A stretch of DNA of 23,063 nt from CAYQZD01 sp964421875 (GCA_964421875.1 CAYQZD010000058.1:1-23063); one strand, 5' to 3'. Positions 1-9,313 are shown, counted from the stretch's first letter. The notes: generated from the sequence alone by a model not told the origin. Program-made: numbers and translations.

Positions 1-24
1 TCGAAGACCCCCCTCTTTTTGAAT

Positions 25-60
25 CGCTGATGTTAAATGATGAACGCTGATAACGCTGAT
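25..60. repeat. Short direct repeats CGCTGAT
   Basis: The heptamer CGCTGAT occurs at 25-31, 45-51 and 54-60, with similar TGATG/AATGA text between the copies. It is a loose direct-repeat patch in a gene-free stretch. No function is apparent. Confidence 0.5.
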
Positions 61-62
61 TT

Positions 63-180
63 GTAGGGCGGATTCTTAACCCGCCAGTCCGCGTTATGTC
101 AGGTCTTTAGCGAAGCGGAGACCTGACATCAATTAAACTGTCAGGTCACACCCGCCTGACGGCGTCCAAGACCTGACAGA
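63..180. repeat. Composite palindromic repeat, TGTCAGGTC type
   Basis: A GGCGG...CCGCC inverted repeat (67-85) is followed by two adjacent palindromes with the same core. ATGTCAGGTCT at 96-106 pairs with AGACCTGACAT at 119-129, and CTGTCAGGTC at 138-147 pairs with GACCTGACAG at 170-179. A diverged copy of the left part (GGGCGG palindrome, spacer, TCTTTAGCG core) lies at 9251-9313. This indicates a dispersed intergenic repeat rather than a local terminator, because no T-run follows either stem. Confidence 0.7.
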
Positions 181-190
181 ACAATGAAAA

Positions 191-236
191 GCAAATCAAA
201 CATCACAAATCACAAATCGAAAATCACAAATCATAG
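191..236. repeat. Degenerate AAATCACA direct repeats
   Basis: About six degenerate 7-8 base units of the type AAATCACA run in tandem. Similar low-complexity text of another composition occurs at 10836-10862 (TTTCTTAT units) and 18589-18621 (CAAGTGACAAG units). The remaining bases up to the first gene hold only weak promoter-like text. Confidence 0.5.
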
Positions 237-432
237 CCTTAATAGCCGTCATAGCCAGTGAATCTTTTTCACTAGCCCCCAGCGCCCAGAACCCAGCGCC
301 TATCCCCATCCACCAAAATATACCCTCCCCGCCGCATATTGTCAAATCGGTAAATTAATGCAGTTGTTTTATTTTTAACCTCGCCAACTTTTTTTTCTTG
401 TTTTTTAAAAAATATTTCACTAACTTTTAAAG

Positions 433-459
433 TTGAAAATCTTTCCTCATAGTTACAAT
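433..459 (+). promoter_or_regulatory. Weak promoter candidate for the first C25 peptidase
   Basis: TTGAAA (433-438) and TACAAT (454-459) resemble sigma-70 boxes, but the spacer is only 15 bases. The candidate lies about 50 bases upstream of the ATG at 510 in a very AT-rich stretch. The start itself has no convincing Shine-Dalgarno sequence. Confidence 0.25.
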
Positions 460-509
460 AACCCCGTGCCGGGTAATTAACGACTCTGAATATAAATCGA
501 GTAAACACA

Positions 510-3362
510 ATGCATTCCCTAAAAGTTACCCCCTCTGTGACATTTCACTTTACCCTTTTTACCGCATTAATGGTAACTTTAATGCTGTTTTCGCCTGCAG
601 TCTCCGGCGCTGAAATCGTCTCCTACGGCGATTCCTGGAGCGCTCAAGGCTTTAGTCTAGTATCGCAGGACGCCTCCGGCGTGGAGATTGTCTTCTCCAT
701 CGAAAACTTCTCCCTGGACGAAATCACTGTCGAAGGCCAGCCGATGCTGGAAGTCCATCTCCCCGGAACCTTCCTTCCCAACGATGAAGGCGCGCCCAAC
801 CTCCCCGGGATGGGACGCTATATCGCCCTTCCCCAGGGCGCGGAAGCCGAAATCTCCATCCTCGATTCCCGCGTGGAATATTACCGAAACCTCGAAATCG
901 CCCCCGCCCACAACATCCCCGCGGAAAATGACGATTCCCCACTTCGCTATCGGAAAAATCCCGCGATTTACGATGTGGATTCATACTACCCCGCCGAGCC
1001 GGTGAAGCTGTCTGAACCCACTCAAATCCGGGGCGTGGACGTTGTTATCGCCGGAATCACCCCCTTCCAGTACAATCCGGTCACCAAAGAGTTGGTTATC
1101 TACCGCGATTTGCGGGTGCGAATCGATTTCCGCGGCGGAAACGGCCAATTCGGCGAAAACCGCCTTCGCAGCCGTTACTGGGAGCCTCTCCTCCGCAGCC
1201 ACATCCTGAACTACGAATCCCTGCCCCAAATCAACTTGAACCGCCTCCCGCTCGGCACCGACGAAGACAATGTCGAATACCTCATCATCGTCCCCAACGA
1301 CCCCGCCTTCATCGCCTGGGCGGATACCCTCAAACAGTGGCGTCTGAGCCAGGGTATCATCACCGGGATCACCACTCTGAGCGAAATCGGCGGCAACAAC
1401 GCCAATATGATAGAAAATTATATCAACAACGCCTACTATAATTGGACCATCCCCCCGGCGGCGGCGCTCCTGCTCTCGGATTACCAGAATTCCGGCGATA
1501 ATTACGGCATCACCGCCCCGATGTGGAGTGGCACCTGCGTCTCGGACAATGTTTACGCCGACGTCAATGTCAACAACCTTCCCGACATCATCTTCGCCCG
1601 CATCACCGCCCAGAATGAGAGTCAGCTGGCGACTATGATAGGCAAACAGCTTGATTATGAACGCACCCCGCCCACCAATCCCCATTTTTACGACCATCCC
1701 CTGATTGCCGGAGGCTGGCAGACCGAAAGGTGGTTCATCCTCTGCACCGAAATCATCTACGGTTATCTGAACAATGTCCTGAATAAACAGCCGGTACGGG
1801 AATACGCAATCTACCAGGGCTACCCCAGTGGCAGTTGGTCCACCACCAATCCCAGCGCCGTGGTGAACTATTTTGGGCCCACCGGACTCCAATACATCCC
1901 CGCCACACCGTCGCACCTCACTACCTGGACCGGCAGCGCCTCCGGCATTAACCAGTCCATCAACGCCGGAACCTTCATCGTCCAGCACCGCGACCACGGC
2001 GGAGAAACCGGATGGGGTGAACCAAGCTACCACAACAACAATCTTTCCGCGCTCCATAACAACGACTATACCTTCGTCTTCTCCATAAACTGCCTCACCG
2101 GAAAATACAACAGCTCCTCGGAAGTCTTCGCCGAAGCTTTCCACCGACACCAATACGGCGCTCTGGGAGTCATCGCCGCCTCCGAAGTCTCATACTCCTT
2201 CGTCAACGACACCTACGTCTGGGGCACATATGACAGTATGTGGCCCGACTTCGACCCCGGATATGGCTCCGATTACACCGGTCCCACCACCCTGAGGACC
2301 GCCTTCGCCAACGCTTCCGGGAAATACTACCTCCAGGCCTCGAACTGGCCCTACAACCATACCAGTAAACCTATAACTTACCACCTCTTCCACCATCACG
2401 GAGACGCCTTCACCACCCTCTTTTCCGAGATGCCCCAGGATTTGATAGTGTCGCATTCGCCGGTGTTGGAAGCAGGGGCGAGTGTCTTCACCGTTACCGT
2501 CGATTCCGGCGCGGTTGTAGCCTTGACCGCCGGCAACGCTATCATCGGTGTGGACGAATCCGAGGGGACGCCCCTGAATATCGCCATCGCTCCCCAATCC
2601 GCAGGAAGTAATGTCACAGTGACCATCACCCTGCAGAACCATTACCGCTACATTCAAAATATCCCGGTGGTGCCCTCCTCTGCGCCACTGACTGTTTCAG
2701 TAGAACCGGTGAATCCCCCGGTGGTTATTCCCTCCGGTGGAGGCTCTTTCCAGTGTAATGTCTCCCTTACCAACAACGAAAACTCCCCAGTCACCGCCGA
2801 CGGCTGGATAGATGTCACCCTCCCCAACGGCGCCAACTACGGACCCCTGATTCTCCGGGAAGCCCTGACCATACCCCCGGGCGGAACCATCGCCCGCCTC
2901 CTCACCCAAACCGTCCCGGCTTCAGCTCCCGCAGGTGATTACACCTACTGGGCGCGCGCCGGAAACCACCCCGATTCCGTCATGGCGGAAAGCGGCTTCC
3001 CCTTCACCAAATCCGCCCTCGATGGGGCAGGGGGGATAACCTTCGGAGAATGGAATGTCAGCGGCTGGGAAAAAGGGGGTCGGAATCCAAACCTCCCCGC
3101 GCAGTATTCGCTGTCGCAGAATCATCCCAATCCCTTCAATCCTGTGACCAGCGTCAATTTCACTCTGCCGCAAAATAATTACATATTAATAGATGTCTAT
3201 AATATCGCCGGAGAACGTGTAGAAACCCTCTTCCAGGGCTTCAAAGAAGCCGGCGTCCATTCCCTTGTATGGGACGCTTCCCAACTCGCCTCAGGAGTCT
3301 ATTTCTACCGCCTGAAAGCGACCGGATTCTCCGCCGTGAAAAAATGTATGCTGATGAAATGA
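510..3362 (+). CDS. Secreted gingipain-like C25 cysteine peptidase with T9SS sorting domain
   Basis: This 950-residue protein is a predicted extracellular or surface cysteine endopeptidase. A hydrophobic signal peptide covers about residues 10-34, with likely cleavage after VSGA. A gingipain-type propeptide region follows (about 35-240), then a C25 catalytic domain (about 250-600). The putative catalytic histidine lies in HRDHG (His493/His496, the latter favoured because it precedes Gly). The putative nucleophile is Cys528 in SINCLTG. A beta-sandwich module (about 726-835) is shared with two other proteins of the window. The C-terminus (about 865-950) is a type A sorting domain with PNPFNP at about 873 and the ending KKCMLMK, the signal removed during type IX export. 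The next gene is a paralogue in the same orientation, so a tandem duplication is likely. The substrate is unknown. Family assignment is firm; activity is inferred. Confidence 0.9.
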   Translation: MHSLKVTPSVTFHFTLFTALMVTLMLFSPAVSGAEIVSYGDSWSAQGFSLVSQDASGVEIVFSIENFSLDEITVEGQPMLEVHLPGTFLPNDEGAPNLPGMGRYIALPQGAEAEISILDSRVEYYRNLEIAPAHNIPAENDDSPLRYRKNPAIYDVDSYYPAEPVKLSEPTQIRGVDVVIAGITPFQYNPVTKELVIYRDLRVRIDFRGGNGQFGENRLRSRYWEPLLRSHILNYESLPQINLNRLPLGTDEDNVEYLIIVPNDPAFIAWADTLKQWRLSQGIITGITTLSEIGGNNANMIENYINNAYYNWTIPPAAALLLSDYQNSGDNYGITAPMWSGTCVSDNVYADVNVNNLPDIIFARITAQNESQLATMIGKQLDYERTPPTNPHFYDHPLIAGGWQTERWFILCTEIIYGYLNNVLNKQPVREYAIYQGYPSGSWSTTNPSAVVNYFGPTGLQYIPATPSHLTTWTGSASGINQSINAGTFIVQHRDHGGETGWGEPSYHNNNLSALHNNDYTFVFSINCLTGKYNSSSEVFAEAFHRHQYGALGVIAASEVSYSFVNDTYVWGTYDSMWPDFDPGYGSDYTGPTTLRTAFANASGKYYLQASNWPYNHTSKPITYHLFHHHGDAFTTLFSEMPQDLIVSHSPVLEAGASVFTVTVDSGAVVALTAGNAIIGVDESEGTPLNIAIAPQSAGSNVTVTITLQNHYRYIQNIPVVPSSAPLTVSVEPVNPPVVIPSGGGSFQCNVSLTNNENSPVTADGWIDVTLPNGANYGPLILREALTIPPGGTIARLLTQTVPASAPAGDYTYWARAGNHPDSVMAESGFPFTKSALDGAGGITFGEWNVSGWEKGGRNPNLPAQYSLSQNHPNPFNPVTSVNFTLPQNNYILIDVYNIAGERVETLFQGFKEAGVHSLVWDASQLASGVYFYRLKATGFSAVKKCMLMK

Positions 3363-3403
3363 AATATCGTAACAGTTTATTTCTATGAAGTTAGCTTCAA
3401 TAC

Positions 3404-3486
3404 TGCTGTCATTCCGGCGCAGCCGGAATCTGACAGCAGAACAATGTGGATTCAGATTCCCGACAAGCTTCGCTTGCGGGAATGAC
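3404..3486. repeat. Two-hairpin compound palindrome, GTCATTCC type
   Basis: The first hairpin is TGCTGTCA-TTCCGGC (3404-3418), loop GCA, GCCGGAA-tc-TGACAGCA (3422-3438). The second is ATTCCCG-a-CAAGC (3456-3468), loop TTC, GCTTG-CGGGAAT (3472-3483). The outer ends GTCATTCC (3408-3415) and GGAATGAC (3479-3486) are themselves inverted repeats, giving a compound unit of about 79 bases between the two peptidase genes. No T-run follows, so it is not an obvious terminator. Related single hairpins occur at 9219, 13445, 13481 and 15225. Confidence 0.75.
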
Positions 3487-3553
3487 AAAATAGTTAAAAT
3501 ACATCGAGATTATACCCCGCAAAATCAACCTAATGTAAACTGAGGAACAACCT

Positions 3554-6500
3554 ATGGTCAAGAGACACAACTTAGGAATCGCTTCGATACTATGCATAAC
3601 ACTGATGTTCTCCCTGAACGCAGCCGCCGAAATCTACTCCTACAGCGATTCCTGGGGCGAAGCCGGATTCAACCTGGTCTCCCGAGATGGCTCCGGGGTG
3701 GAGGTGCTATTCTCCATCACCGAAATGGCGCTCGAGGATATGAAGGTTGACGGGCAGACTATGCAGATGGTGCATCTACCCGGCATTATGCTGCCCAACA
3801 ACGCCGGCGCCCCTAACCTTCCTGGCGACGGACGCTATATCGCCATTCCCCAAAGGGCTGAAGCAAGCTATCACATCATCGACTCCAGAGTTGAAATCTT
3901 TCGCGATGTCGATATGCTCCCGGCCCCTCCCATACCCTTCGAAACCGACGATTCGCCCCCGGTCTTCGAAAAGGATATGAACATCTATTCCCGAAACGCT
4001 TACTACCCTGAAAGCCCGGTGCAGCTTTCGGAAGTTACTCAAATCCGCGGTGTGGATGTGGTGATTTTAGGGGTCACTCCCTTCCAGTATAACCCGGTCA
4101 CCAAGGAATTGGTGGTCTACCGAGACCTCCGCATCGCCGTCGATTTCAGCGGTGGAAACGGTCACTTCGGTGAAGACCGCCTCCGCAGCCGCTTCTGGGA
4201 GCCCCTGTTCCGGGATAACATCCTCAACTACGCCCAGCTACCCTATGTCAACTTGAACCGCATCCCGGTGAATTCCGAAGAAGACAACGTGGAATACGTT
4301 ATCATTGTTCCCGACGACCCCGACTTCATCGCCTGGGCCGATACCATCAAGCAATGGCGTAAACAGCAGGGTATCATCACCGGCATCACTACCCTGACTG
4401 AAATCGGCGGCAACAACGCCGCTCAAATTGAAAGCTACATCAACAACGCCTACAACACCTGGAACATTCCACCCGCAGCGGTGCTGCTGTTATCCGATTA
4501 CCAGAATTCGGGCGATCCCTATGGCATCACTTCGCCCGTTTGGAACAACTATTGCGCCTCGGACAATATCTACGCCGATGTCAACGGTGACGACCTCCCC
4601 GACATTCACTTCGCCCGCATCACAGCCCAGAACCAGGCGCATCTGTCGCTGATGATAAACAAATTCTTGAACTACGAGCGCACTCCTCCCACAAGCGCAA
4701 ACTTCTACGACCAGCCCCTTATCGCCGGCGGGTGGCAGACTCCGCGCTGGTTCATTCTCTGCTGTGAAATCGTTTACGGTTTCTGGGCCAACCAGCTTGG
4801 TAAACATCCGGTGCGACAATACGCCATCTATTCCGGCACTCCCGGAACACAGTGGTCGAGCAACCAGAACACTTATATGCTGGTCAACTACTTCGGCCCC
4901 ACCGGACTGGGCTACATACCCGCCACCCCCGCTCACCTCACCAACTGGGGTGGGAACGCTACCGGTATAAACAACGCCATTAACAGCGGCGCCTTTATGC
5001 TGCTTCACCGAGACCACGGCTCGGTTACCGGCTGGGGCGAACCTGCTTATAATATCGGTAACCTCGCCGGTCTCAACAACACCGACCTGACCTTTGTTCT
5101 TTCCATTAACTGCCTAACCGGACAATATGACGGCGGACAGGAATGCTTTGCCGAAGCTTTCCACCGCCATCAGTACGGAGCGCTGGGTGTTATCGCCGCC
5201 TCCGACGTCTCCTATTCATTCGTCAACGATACCTACATCTTCGGACTCTTCGATAGTATGTATCCAAACTTCGATCCCAATTACCCCCCCACGCAAATCA
5301 TCGGCGCCAACGATATGCGTCCCTGTATGGCCAACAGCAATGGGAAGCACTACCTGGCAGCCTCAAGCTGGCCCTATAATCCTAACAACAAGGTGCACAC
5401 CTATCACCTCTTCCATCATCATGGAGACGCTTTCATCACCGTCAATTCCGAAGTGCCCCAAGCGCTGACGGTTCAGCATCTTCCCGTACTTTACAGCGGC
5501 GTGACCGAATTTGTGGTTACAGCTAACGAAGGCGCCCTCATCGGTCTTACGGTAAACGGACAGATTATCGGTGTAGCTGAAGGCACCGGCTCCCCCGTGA
5601 GCATTCCCATCGCCCCTCAGCTTCCGGGGCAGAATATGCTGGTAACAATCACCAAAGCCAACTACTACCGCTACAGCCAGCCGGTGCAGATTGTCCCGCC
5701 GTCCGGCGCATACATCGTTTATAATTCATCCGCCATCAATGACGCCTCCGGCAATAACAACGGACTGCTGGATTACGGTGAAAATGTCCTGCTAACAATC
5801 ACCGTGGAAAACGTCGGAGTGGCGACAGCCAACAATGTTACCAGCGTTATCCGCACCGATGACCAGTACACCACCCTCATCGACAGCGCCGCCGCCTTCG
5901 GAAACGTTCTGGCCGGCTCCACTGCTGTGGTAACCGACGGTTATCAGTTCGAAGTTTCGAACACCGTCCCGGATATGCATAATATCAACTTTATGCTGGT
6001 AGCCACCGACGGCGATTCCATCTGGGAAACGCCCTTCGCCATCACCGCGCACGCTCCGCTGGTGGAATTCGAATCACTGGTTATCAACGACCCCACCGGA
6101 AACAATAACAACGCCCTCGACCCCGGCGAAACAGCGGACTTCAACGTTACTATAAAAAACAACGGTTCCTGCGACGTCGCCAACGTCCAGGTGGTGCTGA
6201 GCACAGTGGTTACGGGAATCACCATTCCCAACAATACCGCCAATACCGCTTCGCTTCCGGCAGGAACCGAAGCTACACTGGCATACAACGGCATCCAGGC
6301 CGCTGGAACCATACCCAACGGCACCAGCGCCGACTTCAATATGAACATCACCGGCAGCGGAGGCTACGCCAACACCGATGTCTTCAACATAACGGTCGGC
6401 GATGAACGCTATATGCCGGTGGGACCCGATAACTACGGATACCTCGCCTACGACTCCTATGACGGGAATCTGGGTCCGACCTACAACTGGATTGAAATCG

Positions 6501-7738
6501 CGCCTCAAGCCGGCGGCTCAGGCACCTATCATCCTCTGGGCGACGACCAGACCGTGCAGGTGACGCTGCCCTTCACCTTCCCCTTCTACGGACAACCCCA
6601 GACCCAGATTAGCATCTGCTCCAACGGATGGGTGGCGATAGGAATGCAATCCTCAACCGCCTATTCGAACCAGCAGATTCCTTCGACCGGCGCGCCCAAT
6701 GGTTTTGTGGCGCCCTTCTGGGATGATTTGTATCCGCCCGGTGGAGGTCAGATATGCTCCTATTACGACCAAGCTAATCACATCTTCATCGTGGAGTTCT
6801 ACCAGATTCCCCACCTCAGCGGCGGCAATCCCGAAACCTTTGAAGTGATTCTATACGATCCCTTCTATTATCCTACTGTCACTAACGATGGCGAGATTGA
6901 TGTGCAGTACCATACAATGCTTTCAACCAACAGCGTAACCGTGGGTATCGAAAATCACCAGGGGAACGATGGACTGCAGTACCTCTATAACGGAACCTAC
7001 CACTCCAACGCAATGCCCCTGGAAAATAATTTAGCCATCAAATACACCACCGGCAGTATGGCAGGACCGCTCAGGGTGACTATGACACCCACCAATCCTC
7101 CCATAACCATCTTCCGCAATGGCGGTACCTTCGAATTCGACGCGGAAATCACCAACATCACTACCAATCCCGAAACCTTCGACGCCTGGATCGATGTGGT
7201 GCTTCCCAATGGTAACAGGTATGGACCGTTGATTCTCCGCACCGGATTGAATATTGGAGCGGGCGCTGTTATCTCGCGGCATCTCACCCAGACCGTTCCC
7301 GGTGTCGCTCCCAGCGGATTCATTGAATACTGGGGTCATGTGGGAACCTTCCCCAACACCGTTGTATCGGAAGACAGCTTCAGATTCCTCAAGGTCGGTG
7401 ACGACGGCGGCGACGGATTCTATGATTCCTGGCAGCTTACCGGCTGGGATGAGGGTGAATCCGCGGCGCTCCCCGAAAACTTCGCCCTCTCGCAAAACTA
7501 TCCCAATCCCTTCAACCCGGTAACCTCTATCGATTTCGCGCTGCCCCAAAACTGCGAAGTGACCCTGACCGTCTTCAACGTTATGGGCCAGAGTGTCTCG
7601 CTGCTGGTTAACGAAATCAGGGAAGCGGGATATCATACCGTCATATGGGACGCCGCAGGCCTCTCCTCAGGTGTTTACTTCTATGAAATCAAAGCCGGCG
7701 ACTTCCACAAGATTCAGAAATGCATCCTGATGAAGTAA
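3554..7738 (+). CDS. Large secreted gingipain-like C25 peptidase with extra beta-sandwich domains and T9SS sorting domain
   Basis: This 1394-residue paralogue of the preceding peptidase has a signal peptide at about 1-25 (LNAAA/EIYSYS). The propeptide and C25 catalytic core (about 25-640) are clearly homologous along their whole length to the upstream protein. The catalytic candidates are His485/His488 in LHRDHG and Cys520 in SINCLTG. Unlike its neighbour, it then carries two tandem CARDB-like domains (about 718-835 and 835-946, each opening with a DxxGNNN...LDxGE pattern). A large beta-rich domain follows (about 950-1162), then the module shared with two other proteins (about 1174-1280). The type A sorting domain has PNPFNP at about 1317 and ends KCILMK. 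A GAGG Shine-Dalgarno at 3542-3545 supports the ATG start. The extra domains probably serve binding or spacing at the cell surface; this is inference. Confidence 0.9.
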   Translation: MVKRHNLGIASILCITLMFSLNAAAEIYSYSDSWGEAGFNLVSRDGSGVEVLFSITEMALEDMKVDGQTMQMVHLPGIMLPNNAGAPNLPGDGRYIAIPQRAEASYHIIDSRVEIFRDVDMLPAPPIPFETDDSPPVFEKDMNIYSRNAYYPESPVQLSEVTQIRGVDVVILGVTPFQYNPVTKELVVYRDLRIAVDFSGGNGHFGEDRLRSRFWEPLFRDNILNYAQLPYVNLNRIPVNSEEDNVEYVIIVPDDPDFIAWADTIKQWRKQQGIITGITTLTEIGGNNAAQIESYINNAYNTWNIPPAAVLLLSDYQNSGDPYGITSPVWNNYCASDNIYADVNGDDLPDIHFARITAQNQAHLSLMINKFLNYERTPPTSANFYDQPLIAGGWQTPRWFILCCEIVYGFWANQLGKHPVRQYAIYSGTPGTQWSSNQNTYMLVNYFGPTGLGYIPATPAHLTNWGGNATGINNAINSGAFMLLHRDHGSVTGWGEPAYNIGNLAGLNNTDLTFVLSINCLTGQYDGGQECFAEAFHRHQYGALGVIAASDVSYSFVNDTYIFGLFDSMYPNFDPNYPPTQIIGANDMRPCMANSNGKHYLAASSWPYNPNNKVHTYHLFHHHGDAFITVNSEVPQALTVQHLPVLYSGVTEFVVTANEGALIGLTVNGQIIGVAEGTGSPVSIPIAPQLPGQNMLVTITKANYYRYSQPVQIVPPSGAYIVYNSSAINDASGNNNGLLDYGENVLLTITVENVGVATANNVTSVIRTDDQYTTLIDSAAAFGNVLAGSTAVVTDGYQFEVSNTVPDMHNINFMLVATDGDSIWETPFAITAHAPLVEFESLVINDPTGNNNNALDPGETADFNVTIKNNGSCDVANVQVVLSTVVTGITIPNNTANTASLPAGTEATLAYNGIQAAGTIPNGTSADFNMNITGSGGYANTDVFNITVGDERYMPVGPDNYGYLAYDSYDGNLGPTYNWIEIAPQAGGSGTYHPLGDDQTVQVTLPFTFPFYGQPQTQISICSNGWVAIGMQSSTAYSNQQIPSTGAPNGFVAPFWDDLYPPGGGQICSYYDQANHIFIVEFYQIPHLSGGNPETFEVILYDPFYYPTVTNDGEIDVQYHTMLSTNSVTVGIENHQGNDGLQYLYNGTYHSNAMPLENNLAIKYTTGSMAGPLRVTMTPTNPPITIFRNGGTFEFDAEITNITTNPETFDAWIDVVLPNGNRYGPLILRTGLNIGAGAVISRHLTQTVPGVAPSGFIEYWGHVGTFPNTVVSEDSFRFLKVGDDGGDGFYDSWQLTGWDEGESAALPENFALSQNYPNPFNPVTSIDFALPQNCEVTLTVFNVMGQSVSLLVNEIREAGYHTVIWDAAGLSSGVYFYEIKAGDFHKIQKCILMK

Positions 7739-7759
7739 TATCGAAGCCTGGCAACGAAC

Positions 7760-7789
7760 AAGCCGCCTCCTTTACCGGAGGCGGCTTTT
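7760..7789 (+). terminator. Intrinsic terminator after the peptidase pair
   Basis: The stem AAGCCGCCTCC (7760-7770) pairs perfectly with GGAGGCGGCTT (7777-7787) around the loop TTTACC, followed by TTTT. It lies 22 bases after the stop codon of the large peptidase. The opposite strand lacks a useful T-run, so it mainly serves the + strand. Confidence 0.9.
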
Positions 7790-7793
7790 CTCG

Positions 7794-7815
7794 TTCCCAC
7801 ACTCCCGCGTGGGAA
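7794..7815. repeat. Palindrome of the TTCCCAC...GTGGGAA type
   Basis: TTCCCAC (7794-7800) and GTGGGAA (7809-7815) form a short hairpin. A second copy with a longer stem lies at 15964-15985 upstream of dsrA. The next bases (about 7871-7900) are loose ACTTG-containing direct repeats preceded by a run of eight G. No gene is visible before 7946. Confidence 0.55.
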
Positions 7816-7945
7816 TACAGACAAGCAGGAAAGCCGGAATCCGGAGCGGGGGCTTTTTGGGGGGGGAAATTGTCAACCTGCAAACTTGCCAACTTGTAAA
7901 CCAAGCAGGGCTCTTCAAGCGCGGACTTGACACTTGTAATTCCCC

Positions 7946-9082
7946 TCATTCCCACCCGATTAACAATCCCACAATCTCTGACCACAACCTCACTCCTGCC
8001 TCAATCAATTCATCCGGGAAATCGTAAGCCGGGTGGTGTAGAGGCGGATGGTTTTCACCCGCCCCCAATCCTATGAGCGCGCTTCTGCATATAGTGCTGA
8101 AATGTCCGAAATCCTCCGACCAGCGGAAAGGCTCGGCAGGATAATGTACTGCTAAACCCGCCCTTCCCGCCGCTTCAGACACCAAATCCACCAATCCCTC
8201 GTCGTTAACCGTAAGCGGGAACTCCTCGACCCAATGCGTCTCCACTCTCAATCCCCACTTCTCCCCCGCCTTCAATGCTAATGCATCGCACTCCAGGCTC
8301 AGATTGTCCAACGCAGACTGTGAACTACTCCGCAGCGTGGCCATCACCTGACCCGCGCCCGGCGAGGTCCCGAAGCACGGCTCGCCCAAATCCGCCCCGA
8401 TAACGGTCAAACTGGCTCGACCGCAGGAATCCTTCATCGCATAATTGAGCCGATTGAATCCGGTTATCAAATCCGCTACCGCCCCAGCCGGATTAATCCC
8501 CTTCTCCGGCTCCCCCGCGTGAACCGATACTCCCTGCAAGCTTACTATCAATCCCTTCGAACCCGCCGCGAATGTCCCTTTCCGCAGTATCACCTGCCCC
8601 AAGGGAAAACCCGGCAAATTGTGCAGCGAAAGGGCGTAATCGGGTTTCACCGATAGAAATTTTCCGTCTTCAATAATCCCCGAAGCCCCTTGACCGGTCT
8701 CCTCCGTCGGCTGAAACAGCAGCGCCGCCTCCCCCTTTTCAGGCGGTCTTCTACTAAGAAGTTCCCCCAGCCCCGCAGCCATAGCCATATGTCCGTCGTG
8801 ACCGCACTTATGCGAAACACCGGGCGTGAGCGAGCGGTAAGGAAGCTCCGGAGTCTCTTCGATGGGGAGCGCGTCCAATTCGCTCCGTAGCAGCGCTCTG
8901 GGACCGGGAGACTCCCCGCGATAAACCGCCGCTAAACCGTAACCGCCCATACCGGTAATTATCCGGCTGGGCGCGCCCCCTCGGAGGAATTCATGGATAA
9001 TCCGCGCGGTTTCCCGCTCCACGCCTGAAAGCTCCGCATGCTGGTGCAGTTTATGCCTTAATTCTATCAGGTCCCGCTTCAT
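7946..9082 (-). CDS. M20 family metal-dependent amidohydrolase (HipO/AbgB-like)
   Basis: This 378-residue protein has the usual length for M20D amidohydrolases, which hydrolyse N-acyl amino acids, aminoacyl benzoates or related amides using two divalent metals. Visible motifs are LRHKLHQHAELSG (8-20), the active-site aspartate region RSELDALPIEE (66-76) and the metal motif HKCGHDGH (91-98). QPTEETGQGA follows, with the catalytic/metal glutamates Glu127-Glu128, then the lid-domain SVHAG and a C-terminal SEDFGHFS. No signal peptide is seen, so it is probably cytoplasmic. It is transcribed towards the peptidase genes and stands alone. There is no convincing Shine-Dalgarno at the ATG. The substrate cannot be predicted. 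Confidence 0.88.
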   Translation of the reverse strand: MKRDLIELRHKLHQHAELSGVERETARIIHEFLRGGAPSRIITGMGGYGLAAVYRGESPGPRALLRSELDALPIEETPELPYRSLTPGVSHKCGHDGHMAMAAGLGELLSRRPPEKGEAALLFQPTEETGQGASGIIEDGKFLSVKPDYALSLHNLPGFPLGQVILRKGTFAAGSKGLIVSLQGVSVHAGEPEKGINPAGAVADLITGFNRLNYAMKDSCGRASLTVIGADLGEPCFGTSPGAGQVMATLRSSSQSALDNLSLECDALALKAGEKWGLRVETHWVEEFPLTVNDEGLVDLVSEAAGRAGLAVHYPAEPFRWSEDFGHFSTICRSALIGLGAGENHPPLHHPAYDFPDELIEAGVRLWSEIVGLLIGWE

Positions 9083-9218
9083 ACTTGTATGATAATGTAT
9101 TGGAAATAAATCATATAACGATTTCTAAAGGGTGTACTGCCAAAATTCCATTTCCGTGGTGTCCCCCATCTCGACAGCAAGATATCGAAGAAACCGATCA
9201 GCCTCCGGTCAAAATCCG

Positions 9219-9313
9219 TCATTCCGGAGTGGCCGGGATTCCTCTTCGCAGGGCGGTTCGCGAACCGCCCTTTCGCGTTAAGTCATGTCTTTAGCGCACC
9301 GGAAACCTGACTT
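9219..9313. repeat. Composite dispersed repeat (GTCATTCC hairpin, GGGCGG palindrome, TCTTTAGCG element)
   Basis: GTCATTCCGG...CCGGGATTCC (9219-9242) abuts the perfect 20-base palindrome GGGCGGTTCGCGAACCGCCC (9251-9270). A degenerate inverted element follows, AAGTCA (9280-9285) to TGACTT (9308-9313), containing TCTTTAGCG. The order palindrome, CGCGTTA, TCTTTAGCG, ACCTGAC repeats the arrangement at 66-130. The gap 9083-9692 otherwise contains no supportable gene; its short open frames overlap these repeats. Confidence 0.7.

Noticed and set aside
272..508. Open frame of 78 codons on the - strand before the first peptidase
   Set aside because: No ribosome binding site, odd composition, and it covers the likely promoter of the + strand gene.
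981..2153. Long - strand open frame (390 codons) inside the first C25 peptidase
   Set aside because: It lies entirely within a clearly homologous coding region and reads as a low-complexity shadow rich in Gly, Val and Asp.
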